A stretch of 34,138 bases of DNA from Fulvivirga imtechensis AK7 (GTDB lineage Bacteria > Bacteroidota > Bacteroidia > Cytophagales > Cyclobacteriaceae), in contig NZ_AMZN01000034.1 in NCBI RefSeq assembly GCF_000331535.1, positions 1 to 34,138 of the forward strand. Reading direction: 5' to 3'. The position numbers and the translations under genes are program-made. Shown here piece by piece: positions 1 through 7,598 of the stretch; position 1 is the stretch's first letter, and each line of letters starts with the position of its first letter. Under the pieces are notes generated by a model, which worked only from the letters and a program-made list of their open reading frames with translations, ran no database searches and was not told the DNA's origin.

Positions 1-125
1 TGAAAAAACGGGGCTCAAACAGTGTGATTTATAACATGTACGTGTGGCATTGAAATTCTTAACGCCATTTTCTCAAGGCCGGTCGGTTAATTTGTCATTA
101 TCCTCAAAATCAACTAAAGTTGTTG

Positions 126-158
126 GTTGCCTCGGGATGACTGGTCTTTTGAGGCAAC
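126..158 (-). terminator. Stem-loop downstream of precursor peptide gene 1
   Basis: A perfect 8-bp inverted repeat (GTTGCCTC at 126-133, GAGGCAAC at 151-158) lies 13 nt past the stop codon of the minus-strand precursor gene. No clear T tract follows on the minus strand, so it may be a weak terminator or simply a 3' stem-loop. Confidence 0.35.
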
Positions 159-170
159 TCCTACTTATTG

Positions 171-317
171 TTACTCTCCACAAGGTGTACCGGTGGGAGG
201 CAAAATGCCACAGGTAGACATGCATCCTGTACAACGATCAGCTCCACCCTTAATTTTATCGATGGTTACAAAGCTGTTTACCTTTAGGTCTTTGAGTTTC
301 AATTTGTTCTTTTTCAT
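171..317 (-). CDS. Pinensin-like class I lanthipeptide precursor (48 aa)
   Basis: This short gene lies antisense to a longer spurious plus-strand ORF. It encodes 48 residues. The leader starts MKKNKLKLKDLKVNSFVT, runs through a basic stretch and ends in a double glycine (G24-G25). This Lys/Leu-rich leader with LKVxSFVT is, from memory of the family, the signature of Bacteroidota pinensin-type class I lanthipeptide precursors. The 23-residue core has four Cys (C29, C32, C36, C46) and several Ser/Thr (T30, S34, T35, T42, T44), enough for (methyl)lanthionine rings. The ATG at 317 is preceded by an 18-bp element shared with the second precursor at the other end of the window. No LanB/LanC dehydratase or cyclase is nearby. 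Cys-rich peptides with this leader could instead carry another modification; the RiPP call is firm, the lanthionine class less so. Confidence 0.8.
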   Translation of the reverse strand: MKKNKLKLKDLKVNSFVTIDKIKGGADRCTGCMSTCGILPPTGTPCGE

Positions 318-323
318 AATCTT

Positions 324-341
324 AGTTATTAGTTGGTTTTA
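324..341 (-). promoter_or_regulatory. Conserved 18-bp element upstream of precursor gene 1
   Basis: On the minus strand this reads TAAAACCAACTAATAACT and ends 6 nt before the start codon. The second precursor gene carries the same 18-mer with a single change, 7 nt before its start. Because it lies so close to the start, it is more likely part of the 5' untranslated region (a translational element) than a promoter box. No TAnnTTTG box was found further upstream. Confidence 0.6.
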
Positions 342-526
342 TGGTAACTAATATACTCCGGGAGGCCAGAGCAAACAACCACAGATGCTACATCATGTGC
401 TATTTTGTGCAGCTTTAATGTGTTTCGTTGACGCATACAATTGACGGCAGGGGTGAATGCGCCGGATAACGGGCCCCGTAGATGACGAAATTACATGAAC
501 GGTATGTAAGATTTAATGTAAACCTT

Positions 527-1192
527 TCAAAACCCTGTTAAATGGCTTATCAGGTGGTGATTTTCTTCATAATACATCAACTCACTCTGCTGTAGGTACC
601 CGTGCGTTTCTACCAGTATGTCATATCCGGGGGTAGGTATGTGTCTTGGTATTTTATAAATCCGTTCATCTTTTTTATCGAAAGGACAAGGCACTTTTGA
701 ATTGAAAAGATAAGGGATCAACGTTTTTGAGCAGCTTAATGCTATGCGGTCGACAGTATAGTCTTCAAAGTGGTCCTGAAGCCTTTCATTTATATTTTCA
801 AAGAAGTCAAGTGTATTGGCTAACCGTACCCTCGAGCCGGCTCGTGATTTTCCTTTTGTCTTTAGGTACTTCACTTGGCTCTTTCCCTGCTTTTTTCTGA
901 CCATATAAGATTTAAACACTTTATGATCGATCATTTCATCGCCCTCACAAAAAGCTACAGCGCTGCTACCGGATTGTATCAGTAGTATGACATAGTGAAC
1001 AGGGTCATAAAACTCTGTCAGGTCTTGAATAGGAGGGATGGTAAGGGGTAGCCTGAGGTAAATAATTTCCTGTCCGTTTTGATCATTAATAATTATTCGG
1101 TGCTTCTCATAGTCGTAGTAAAAAGGGATACCTTCCTTTTGAAGTACCTCTATGGCTTTCAATGTCTGCTCTTCTGATAAATACCGGGTCAT
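527..1192 (-). CDS. VLRF1-domain protein (Vms1/ANKZF1-like peptidyl-tRNA hydrolase)
   Basis: The 221-residue protein matches the VLRF1 fold, a release-factor-like domain known from eukaryotic Vms1/ANKZF1, which cleaves stalled peptidyl-tRNA on 60S subunits during ribosome quality control. The diagnostic stretch is VRKKQGKSQ (98-106), whose Q106 aligns with the functionally essential Gln of Vms1, followed by the KGKSRAGSRVRL segment (113-124). A strand-turn-strand with an acidic tip (residues 65-90) and a C-terminal segment with LSCSKTLIPYLF (152-163) complete the domain. No zinc finger or ankyrin repeat is present, so this is a minimal VLRF1 protein. It starts at an ATG 64 nt after the AbiEii stop and could be co-transcribed with the abiE pair. 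Release activity on bacterial ribosomes is inferred from the motif, not shown. Confidence 0.75.
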   Translation of the reverse strand: MTRYLSEEQTLKAIEVLQKEGIPFYYDYEKHRIIINDQNGQEIIYLRLPLTIPPIQDLTEFYDPVHYVILLIQSGSSAVAFCEGDEMIDHKVFKSYMVRKKQGKSQVKYLKTKGKSRAGSRVRLANTLDFFENINERLQDHFEDYTVDRIALSCSKTLIPYLFNSKVPCPFDKKDERIYKIPRHIPTPGYDILVETHGYLQQSELMYYEENHHLISHLTGF

Positions 1193-1256
1193 TGTTTGTC
1201 CTGTTGGAATATCAAAATTTAAGGGGGTTGAGAAGCTTCTGTTAATGTGTGTTACT

Positions 1257-2033
1257 CTAATAGGTTTGTTCTATCAATTGCGAAAAATGTATTACTTTTT
1301 TTGAATCTTTTGCCTGAAACAGAAAGGGTTCTACATCTCTTGCCATTTCCTTCATATCGATCTTGCCACAATGTTCAATAATAGCGTCTTTTAGATCTGT
1401 TTTCCCTGAGATTTTGGCTTTTTGTTTCAGGTATTTCCAGTCGGGTTCAATTTGGAGGCTTAGAAGAAACACAATGTCGAAGAAATCACGTCCTTTATTT
1501 CGTTTTCTGTTGAGTACCGCATAAAATTTCTGAGACAGTAGTGTAGGTAAAGGTGTGGAGAGTATTTCGGTGAATACATCAAATTTGTTGAGAAGAATTT
1601 TTTCAGGAGTGTAGTTATAGTTTTGTGGTTCAGTGTCCAATTGAATGAGTATTTTTTGTTCTTGATGTCCAGACAAACCTTGTTTAAATAAAAGACCGGG
1701 GAAACGAATGTAGCAGTGAAAGGCTCCTTTGTGAACTACTTTAAGTTCCACTTCATATCCCTCCAACTCTAACCCTTTCCTTATCAATTCGGAAACTGCT
1801 GTGAAGTCATTTTTATTCAATCCTTTATTGTCAAAATCCAGGTCTTCGGAAAAGCGACTATTGCCATGAATCAACCTTAGGCAGGTACCTCCCAAAAAAA
1901 TTAAATGTTGGCCTAATTCAGATTCATATACAATTTCAAGTAGCTTGTATTGAAGGAATTCACGAATGAGGAATTCCTCCGCATAATGCAAAGACTGCGG
2001 GTAGAATTTTTTTATTTCTTTTAAACTAAGCAT
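1257..2033 (-). CDS. abiEii: AbiEii-type nucleotidyltransferase toxin
   Basis: The 258-residue protein belongs to the AbiEii/AbiGii toxin family (DNA polymerase beta-like nucleotidyltransferases, DUF1814). The key motif is GGTCLRL...RFSEDLDFD (48-68): the GG plus the Asp pair of DLD form the nucleotide and metal site of the family. A downstream KxxDVFTE segment and the DIVFLL region complete the usual domain. The gene overlaps the upstream antitoxin by 8 bp (2026-2033), the normal arrangement for type IV abortive-infection modules. The toxin is thought to transfer a nucleotide to an essential RNA target and so stop growth when phage attack or stress disturbs the antitoxin. Length is typical and no key residue is missing. 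Confidence 0.88.
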   Translation of the reverse strand: MLSLKEIKKFYPQSLHYAEEFLIREFLQYKLLEIVYESELGQHLIFLGGTCLRLIHGNSRFSEDLDFDNKGLNKNDFTAVSELIRKGLELEGYEVELKVVHKGAFHCYIRFPGLLFKQGLSGHQEQKILIQLDTEPQNYNYTPEKILLNKFDVFTEILSTPLPTLLSQKFYAVLNRKRNKGRDFFDIVFLLSLQIEPDWKYLKQKAKISGKTDLKDAIIEHCGKIDMKEMARDVEPFLFQAKDSKKVIHFSQLIEQTY

Positions 2034-2649
2034 TCAACCACTCTTTAAACTTTAAGAAACGGTGATAAAAAAGATTGTTTTGCATCAACCGGGCATACTC
2101 TTCCATGAGTGTCATATTCGCGGTTTCCAAAATCACTTGTTTGTTAAACCTCCAGGCATTAAAATCCTCCTGTTTTTTGATTGATGTCTCTAGATAGAGC
2201 AGGTCTAGTAATGCCTTTTCAGGTTCAGCCAATCGGATTTGATGTTCTTTCCCATAGGGAATAAGTGTATAGCCAAAATAGTGTGTTTGCTTCATATTGC
2301 GGTAGATAAAACGAACATCAGGCGTATCTACTTCTTTTGTTTTTTTTGTTGTTATGGACATAACATGAAAAACCGCCTCGGGAATAAAACCATAGTAACT
2401 TAGTGCTGATTGTAAGGATACATAGGAGGGTTCAAAAACACGGTTAGCGACATACCACCATAAATTAATTTCCTTCTGTACATCTGTAAATAGGTAGTAC
2501 TCTCTTGCTACTTTTTGGATATATCCTTTTTTTTGCCATTCGGTCAGCCGCTTTCGGTCAAACCCTGAGAAATGCTTTCGAGCATCTTGCACGGAAAACA
2601 GCACAAATGGCTGTAGCTCTGTTTTAAATCTGATAAAACTTATATTCAA
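2026..2649 (-). CDS. abiEi: AbiEi-type antitoxin / autoregulator
   Basis: The 207-residue protein looks like the AbiEi antitoxin family. An N-terminal winged-helix region (about residues 17-55, with FSVQDARKHF and a WQKKGYIQKV wing) precedes the C-terminal antitoxin domain that contains PSYVSLQSALSYYGF (74-88) and the AEPEKALLDLLYL motif (141-153). These two motifs are standard for the family. Translation apparently begins at TTG (2647-2649), because an in-frame stop lies close upstream and no suitable ATG exists. In characterised homologues the antitoxin neutralises the toxin and represses its own operon through inverted repeats; a perfect 16-bp palindrome here starts at the first base of the start codon. 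Confidence 0.85.
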   Translation of the reverse strand: MNISFIRFKTELQPFVLFSVQDARKHFSGFDRKRLTEWQKKGYIQKVAREYYLFTDVQKEINLWWYVANRVFEPSYVSLQSALSYYGFIPEAVFHVMSITTKKTKEVDTPDVRFIYRNMKQTHYFGYTLIPYGKEHQIRLAEPEKALLDLLYLETSIKKQEDFNAWRFNKQVILETANMTLMEEYARLMQNNLFYHRFLKFKEWLNA

Positions 2650-2694
2650 TTTATTTCAGTTATGGGTGAAATTTAGCTCATAACTGAAATAAAT
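2649..2694. promoter_or_regulatory. Perfect 16-bp inverted repeat, probable AbiEi operator
   Basis: Arms ATTTATTTCAGTTATG (2649-2664) and CATAACTGAAATAAAT (2679-2694) are exact reverse complements separated by 14 nt. The palindrome abuts the abiEi start codon. AbiEi of Streptococcus agalactiae binds inverted repeats upstream of its operon, so an operator is the best reading. In RNA form it would also put a hairpin directly before the start codon. Confidence 0.6.
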
Positions 2695-2815
2695 AAAAGC
2701 TTTAGGGAGAATGTTTTATTACTGAGCATCTTCTTGAAGCAATAATCGAAACATACACAGCTTCATTAGGACTGGTCACCAATAATATATATTTTTAAGG
2801 TCGTTGTAACTGGTC

Positions 2816-5800
2816 ATGATTAAAAAACTTCTGTTGCTCGCTTCTTTTTTTCACAGCTTTAATTGCCACATCGAGGCACAGGAGCGAGTGGGTTACGAAA
2901 TTTCCGATTATTCTACACAGTCGATTGGAGATTACGACCATGTAATCAGCGAAGATGAACCTTTTCTGTTCAATTGGTCCGCCCTCAAGTTAACCTATAC
3001 CGTGCCTGATCAGCCCCTGGAAGGAAGACTGGAGATATTAATTTCACCAGATAGCATACCAGATGCCAATGATGTCATTCTCTTAGATACACTCTGGTCG
3101 TTCGCCGGTTTTTCATATCAGGAGACTCAGGTGAAGCATACATTAGCGCCGCGTGAATACTACCTGCTCACCACTTTTTATGCCTCTGATACTGCTCATT
3201 TCTCACCACGAAGCAATATACTGAGAAAAAAGGCCCAGGTTTATAGCTATAAAATGTCAGTGACGGATGCTCATATCACTCACCTGCGTATATCCGAGTA
3301 TAATGAAGAGACAACCCTGCACCTGAACGTAACCCATAACCTTAGCTGCTGTCCGGATCTTTTAGGAACTTTCAACAGCCAGTTAGAAGTGTTGCTGAGT
3401 GAAAATGATCAGTTGACGGCAGATGATTTATCCATCAGCACGTTTTTTATAGAAGATACGTTGCAGGCTGGAGTTGATGAAAAGGAGTATAGCTCCAATT
3501 TATACGGAACACTTCAACTGGAAAGATATAGGTATCTGATAATAAGCCGGTCTTCAGCTTACTTCACCAATGGCTACAGGAAGGTTCCGGATCATTGGTG
3601 GGCGGTTCCGTTAAGAGTTGTAGAAAATATTGAAGAAGTTAATAAATCAAAGCGGGATAAACATCCTTTCCTCACCTATGGATCTTTCGAAATTCCTTCT
3701 GATACCCTTGAAAAAATAGATGTACAACAGCTTTACGATGAAGCTGAGGAATTTTTTGAACTGTACAAAAATGCGTTGAGTGCGATTGAAGTTAAGGATT
3801 ACAATCTTGCGCTGAAATGGACGGACGCTGCTTTTGCCTATGCTGGCAGCCATCGCTACAGTAGTTTGATCTATACGTCTCCCGACATGATCTCTGACTT
3901 GTATTCAGGGTTGTCCCACCTTTCTAATTATGATAACGAAAGGGAGACATTGTCTTTTCGCCTGGGGGAAGCTATGAAAATGAGCGATCTTATGGAGCAG
4001 GCTTATGAAAATCTGGTACGGAAGCTGCTTCCGGATAGCCTGGAATTGGCAGGAAACCTTGACGAAAGTGGTTTTTATGGCAACAAAGCTACTTTTGATC
4101 AGGAACTACTGTTTCAAGTGCCTGTGATCTGGAAACGCTATTCGCTTTCTGCTCTGCAGCATTTTATCCGGGTGCAGGATTACGAGTCAGCAGATCTTAT
4201 TATTCAGCAGGCTGGGAAACATATGAAATTGTACCTACCACTATGGCGTATGTTGTCGGGTAATGCTACCATGAAAGAGGCATTTCTTTACCTGGGAGGT
4301 ACACTTGTGGAAAGTAACGATATGCTGGATATGGCCTTGACTATGCTGGAGTTTTATACAGCTACAGGCTTATTCGAGGAAGGTAGGAATGCAGAAACGC
4401 TTGCAAAATTATTGTATGACTGTACGGATGGATCTTATCCTGCTGAATATTGGAAAACCATGGCGGCATTTGCTGAAACTACCGGCAATTGGAACGCTGC
4501 CGATTCTCTCTATGGCATGGTGGATAGTTATTACCAAAATCTACTTGAGAAACAGGAGAAAGGCACTTCGTTGGCGGGAAAATATTGGATGGAGACACAG
4601 CACAGAAATCTGTTTGGTGCTAAAACCGGTGCAGTGACCGAATTAAGTCAGTTGGAGAAGACTTTTACTAAGTACATGAGCAGCATTAAGAATGATGAAA
4701 ACGCTCTTTTCCTGTACATGGACCTGATTTCAAGCCGGCATGTGAGCAGGCTGGCCGGGTTTTTAGGTAGTTCTTATTACCCGGGACTTTACCTGCATAA
4801 CATCGAATCGCTGGAGGCGCAGGGAGAGTACTTCCTGGCCAGTGACTGGAAAAAAGAGCTTGCCTTTTTTCTTGGTCGAGATGGTCGGTATGAAGAGGCT
4901 TTGTCTATGTACCTAAGCCTGTTTGTTATTGAAAACATGAAGTCTCAGGCATTTCGGCTCTCTTTTTCGGAAGAAGCTCAGATATCCTACTTTGTCTTGC
5001 AGCAGGAAATGCTCAGTCGCTTCATGAGCCTCCTTGAAGAGATGCAGTCTGTGAATGAACCACACTTTGATCAGGCTTTGGAAGAGGCCCTAAAGCAAAC
5101 CTTGTTCTATCATTCCTACATTTTAAGGGGTACTTTCCGGATGCTCTATGATGTGTATCAATCGGAGAGCCCACAGGTGCAAATGCAATACGAAAAGTGG
5201 CGGCTATTGCGGGAATATCTCAACAAGTTGTATGTAGAAGGAAAAACTCAGCCAGACGATATTCATCTTCTGAAGCAGGAGATAGGTCAAACAGAAAGTG
5301 AAATGATTCGCTTGTCAAGGGATACAGCAAGCTTTTATTTTGACCACCTTCCGGATGCTGAGGCTATACGAAACCAGTTGAAACATGGAGAGGCGGCAGT
5401 TGAAATAGTAAGATATCGTGCAAACCATAAAGTATATCATGGTGGCGCATTGAAATATGCCGCTTTTGTGATCAGGAAGGATTCACAGGATGTAGGGTTT
5501 GTACATTTCCCCGATGGCGAAAAGCTCGAAACGCGGAGCTACCATTTTTACAACAACGCCATTAAGTATAAACAGCCTGATACGCTGTCTTACGGTGCAT
5601 TTTGGGAGCCCCTGGCAGCTCATCTGGCGGGTATAAAAAAAATATTCTGGGCACCTGATGGTGTTTTTCACCTGATCAACCCAGCTACTTTATTTAACCG
5701 TGAAACCCAAAGCCACCTTCTGGAAGAAATCGAGTTGGAGGTTGTGCCAACGATTAGCCAAATATCATCTGATGAACCTGTGGAGCTAAGTACAGCAATG

Positions 5801-6511
5801 CTACTCGGTAATCCCGAGTATGTAAAGGGTGAACGTTCGGAGGAAGCCACTACAGCGCCGACCACACGTAGCTCGTTACTGCAGAATAGACTCAACGGCC
5901 TTCCGGGAACCAAAACAGAAGTAGAGTGTATTGGATCTTTACTAAAAGATAATCAGATAGATATACACACGTTAATGTATCGTGATGCTACAAAACAGGC
6001 TATTTTTGCACACAATCAGGCTGATCTGCTCCATTTTGCCACCCATGGATTCTGGATGGACCTGCTACCCGGGGTTCCTGAACGTCATCAGCTATATGAA
6101 TCGCTGTCCGGTTCGGGACTGGTGTTGGCGCATGCTCAAATTCCGAAAGAGGATGGTTATCAATTGCGTCCAGAGGGTATCCTTACAGCAGCAGAGATCC
6201 AGGATATGTACTTGTTCAAATCAAAGCTGGTTGTGCTTTCCGCTTGTGAAACTGGGCTGGGAGAGGTGGTAGCCGGAGAAGGTCTTTATGGACTAAAACG
6301 AGCCTTCCAGCGGGCTGGGGTAGAAAACCTGGTGACTTCACTGTGGAAAGTGGATGATCAGGTAACACAGCAATTTATGGTTGAATTTTATCAGCGCCTG
6401 GTCAAGACTAAGGATTTGTCTGCTTCATTCAACAACACCATGATGGCTATTAAGGCGCAATATCCGGAGCCTTATTATTGGGGCGCGTTTGTGCTCACGT
6501 GTAACCGGTGA
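2816..6511 (+). CDS. Secreted TPR-CHAT domain protein (caspase-like peptidase)
   Basis: The 1231-residue protein opens with a hydrophobic N-terminus ending near HIEAQ, which looks like a Sec signal peptide. Residues about 30-270 form beta-rich, fibronectin-like segments. Residues about 300-760 are helical and repeat-like, in keeping with divergent TPRs. The C-terminal 330 residues are a CHAT domain (caspase HetF associated with TPRs): LHFATHGF carries the probable catalytic H1077 and LSACETGLG carries C1144, followed by the conserved GEGLYGLKRAFQRAGV and SLWKVDDQ segments. Both dyad residues are present, so it should be an active cysteine peptidase. Export separates it from cytoplasmic CHAT effectors of defence systems. 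Its substrate is unknown. It stands alone, with the divergent abiE genes upstream and a repeat-rich spacer downstream. Confidence 0.85.
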   Translation: MIKKLLLLASFFHSFNCHIEAQERVGYEISDYSTQSIGDYDHVISEDEPFLFNWSALKLTYTVPDQPLEGRLEILISPDSIPDANDVILLDTLWSFAGFSYQETQVKHTLAPREYYLLTTFYASDTAHFSPRSNILRKKAQVYSYKMSVTDAHITHLRISEYNEETTLHLNVTHNLSCCPDLLGTFNSQLEVLLSENDQLTADDLSISTFFIEDTLQAGVDEKEYSSNLYGTLQLERYRYLIISRSSAYFTNGYRKVPDHWWAVPLRVVENIEEVNKSKRDKHPFLTYGSFEIPSDTLEKIDVQQLYDEAEEFFELYKNALSAIEVKDYNLALKWTDAAFAYAGSHRYSSLIYTSPDMISDLYSGLSHLSNYDNERETLSFRLGEAMKMSDLMEQAYENLVRKLLPDSLELAGNLDESGFYGNKATFDQELLFQVPVIWKRYSLSALQHFIRVQDYESADLIIQQAGKHMKLYLPLWRMLSGNATMKEAFLYLGGTLVESNDMLDMALTMLEFYTATGLFEEGRNAETLAKLLYDCTDGSYPAEYWKTMAAFAETTGNWNAADSLYGMVDSYYQNLLEKQEKGTSLAGKYWMETQHRNLFGAKTGAVTELSQLEKTFTKYMSSIKNDENALFLYMDLISSRHVSRLAGFLGSSYYPGLYLHNIESLEAQGEYFLASDWKKELAFFLGRDGRYEEALSMYLSLFVIENMKSQAFRLSFSEEAQISYFVLQQEMLSRFMSLLEEMQSVNEPHFDQALEEALKQTLFYHSYILRGTFRMLYDVYQSESPQVQMQYEKWRLLREYLNKLYVEGKTQPDDIHLLKQEIGQTESEMIRLSRDTASFYFDHLPDAEAIRNQLKHGEAAVEIVRYRANHKVYHGGALKYAAFVIRKDSQDVGFVHFPDGEKLETRSYHFYNNAIKYKQPDTLSYGAFWEPLAAHLAGIKKIFWAPDGVFHLINPATLFNRETQSHLLEEIELEVVPTISQISSDEPVELSTAMLLGNPEYVKGERSEEATTAPTTRSSLLQNRLNGLPGTKTEVECIGSLLKDNQIDIHTLMYRDATKQAIFAHNQADLLHFATHGFWMDLLPGVPERHQLYESLSGSGLVLAHAQIPKEDGYQLRPEGILTAAEIQDMYLFKSKLVVLSACETGLGEVVAGEGLYGLKRAFQRAGVENLVTSLWKVDDQVTQQFMVEFYQRLVKTKDLSASFNNTMMAIKAQYPEPYYWGAFVLTCNR

Positions 6512-6570
6512 TGTTTTTTGTTCTCAGTTCTCGGTTTCACCGTTCTCGGTTCTCAGTTTTCAGTTTGTCG
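6512..6570 (+). repeat. Degenerate short-period repeat, TTCTCRGTT-like units
   Basis: Just past the CHAT gene stop the sequence is built of slightly varied copies of TTCTCAGT / TTCTCGGT / TTTTCAGT. There is no open frame. It is one of several such islands in this window. Confidence 0.6.
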
Positions 6571-6609
6571 GTGGCACCACTATCTGCATAGTGAAGATAG
6601 TGGTGCCAC
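6571..6609. repeat. Perfect 14-bp stem-loop
   Basis: GTGGCACCACTATC (6571-6584) and GATAGTGGTGCCAC (6596-6609) are exact reverse complements with an 11-nt loop. No T tract follows, so it is not a classical intrinsic terminator, though it may protect or end the CHAT mRNA. It sits inside a low-complexity spacer and may instead be a REP-like or mobile palindromic repeat. Confidence 0.65.
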
Positions 6610-6615
6610 GAATAG

Positions 6616-6672
6616 CCACCACCCGCCCAATAACCAGTGACCAATAGCCAGAGTGACCAGCAGCCAGCAGTA
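6616..6672 (+). repeat. Degenerate repeat, CCAGTGACCAATAGCCAG-like units
   Basis: About 55 nt made of varied 7-9-nt units such as AATAACCAGTGACC, AATAGCCAGAGTGACC and AGCAGCCAGCAGTAAC. It fills the rest of the spacer up to the histidine phosphatase gene. No coding potential is evident. Confidence 0.5.
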
Positions 6673-6716
6673 ACAGTGTAGTTGTTTTTTTGTTGGAGAA
6701 TAATAGTATCTGTGTA

Positions 6717-7400
6717 ATGAGTGAGGAAATACCATCTATTAAAGACCTGAAGTTATATTACAGTCATCAGCAACCGTCATCATGCGTTGAAATATTTAAT
6801 GATGCTGCGAACAGATTTGCTCAGATCATTCTTATTCGACATGGAGAGCCTGAATTGGAACGAGTGCTGTGGTACAACAGACGAAAAATAATAACCTACA
6901 GTAAAAAATACGATCTGGTAGGAGTGAAGCCCTTTGAAGTCGGACCAATTTGCACAGAGAATTTAGAGAATGTAAAGGTCTATCACAGTACCCTTCCTCG
7001 CGCGCAACATACAGCCGAATTGATTTTTGGTAGCCGTTTTCAGATGATCCCGGATAGCAGGTTCAGGGAGTTTGAAAAGAGGATAATTCCTTTTCTTAAT
7101 ATTCACCTGCCCCTGAAATTTTGGACCGTTGTTTCCCGTGTGCTGTGGTATTTTGGGTTCAATAGCCGGGAAATTGAAAATGTAAAGCAGGCAAAGCTAA
7201 GAACTCGCGCTAATGCTGATTTTTTAGCAAAGGAAGCGCAGCTTCATCGGACGGTTATGGTGGTAGCACATGGTTTCCATAACCGGTATGTCAGCAAGTA
7301 TTTGAGGAAAAATGGATGGCACCTGGTGAGAAAGGGAGGGAGGAGTTATCTGGGAGTAAATATTTTGGCCACAAGAGTCAAGCAAGCCATAAGCAGCTAG
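6717..7400 (+). CDS. Histidine phosphatase (phosphoglycerate mutase-like) family protein
   Basis: Counting from the ATG at 6717 the protein has 227 residues. IILIRHGEPE carries the phospho-acceptor H42 next to R41; HSTLPRAQHTAE carries the conserved second Arg (R95); VVAHGFHNRY carries the second catalytic His (H185). These are the hallmarks of branch-2-like histidine phosphatases. An in-frame TTG at 6690 would add nine residues, but the ATG is preferred because the extension has no family similarity. The RHG motif sits about 40 residues in, so there is an N-terminal extension. The substrate cannot be told from sequence; the family includes phosphatases acting on sugars, nucleotides and proteins. 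The gene is followed by a long spacer and faces the convergent BNR-protein gene. Confidence 0.8.
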   Translation: MSEEIPSIKDLKLYYSHQQPSSCVEIFNDAANRFAQIILIRHGEPELERVLWYNRRKIITYSKKYDLVGVKPFEVGPICTENLENVKVYHSTLPRAQHTAELIFGSRFQMIPDSRFREFEKRIIPFLNIHLPLKFWTVVSRVLWYFGFNSREIENVKQAKLRTRANADFLAKEAQLHRTVMVVAHGFHNRYVSKYLRKNGWHLVRKGGRSYLGVNILATRVKQAISS

Positions 7401-7482
7401 CCATGAGGTACAAGGAAACATAATCTACAGTGAGTTTGTAACAAACACATGCCAGTGCACTGACCATGATAAATTAAAGGTT

Positions 7483-7592
7483 TGTAACCGCAGAGGTATC
7501 GGAGGCTTTGTTGGAGAAACACAACGAAATTTCTCTGTGCTCTCTGAACTCGCGTTAATCTGACATCTCAAATCTCAGATCTCAAATCTATA
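7483..7592 (+). repeat. Degenerate intergenic repeats (GCAGAG/CTCTGTGCTCTCTG and ATCTCAAATCTC types)
   Basis: Two adjoining islands. About 7483-7556 resembles the widespread intergenic motif that begins AACCGCAGAGG and closes with TTTCTCTGTGCTCTCTG, as recalled from many environmental genomes. About 7557-7592 consists of CATCTCAAATCTCAGATCTC-type units. The 256-nt gap between the convergent genes holds these islands and the terminator that follows, and no gene. Confidence 0.5.
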
Positions 7593-7598
7593 ATTTTC

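Noticed and set aside
127-351. Plus-strand 74-codon ORF over the first precursor gene
   Set aside because: Its codons are the antisense of a peptide gene that has a leader, a double-glycine site and a shared upstream element; the plus-strand product has no such features.
7547-7560. GAACTCGCGTTAAT, similar to the IS-end motif
   Set aside because: The match covers 14 bases with one mismatch only, and the surroundings are explained by the GCAGAG-type island, so chance or convergence is likely.
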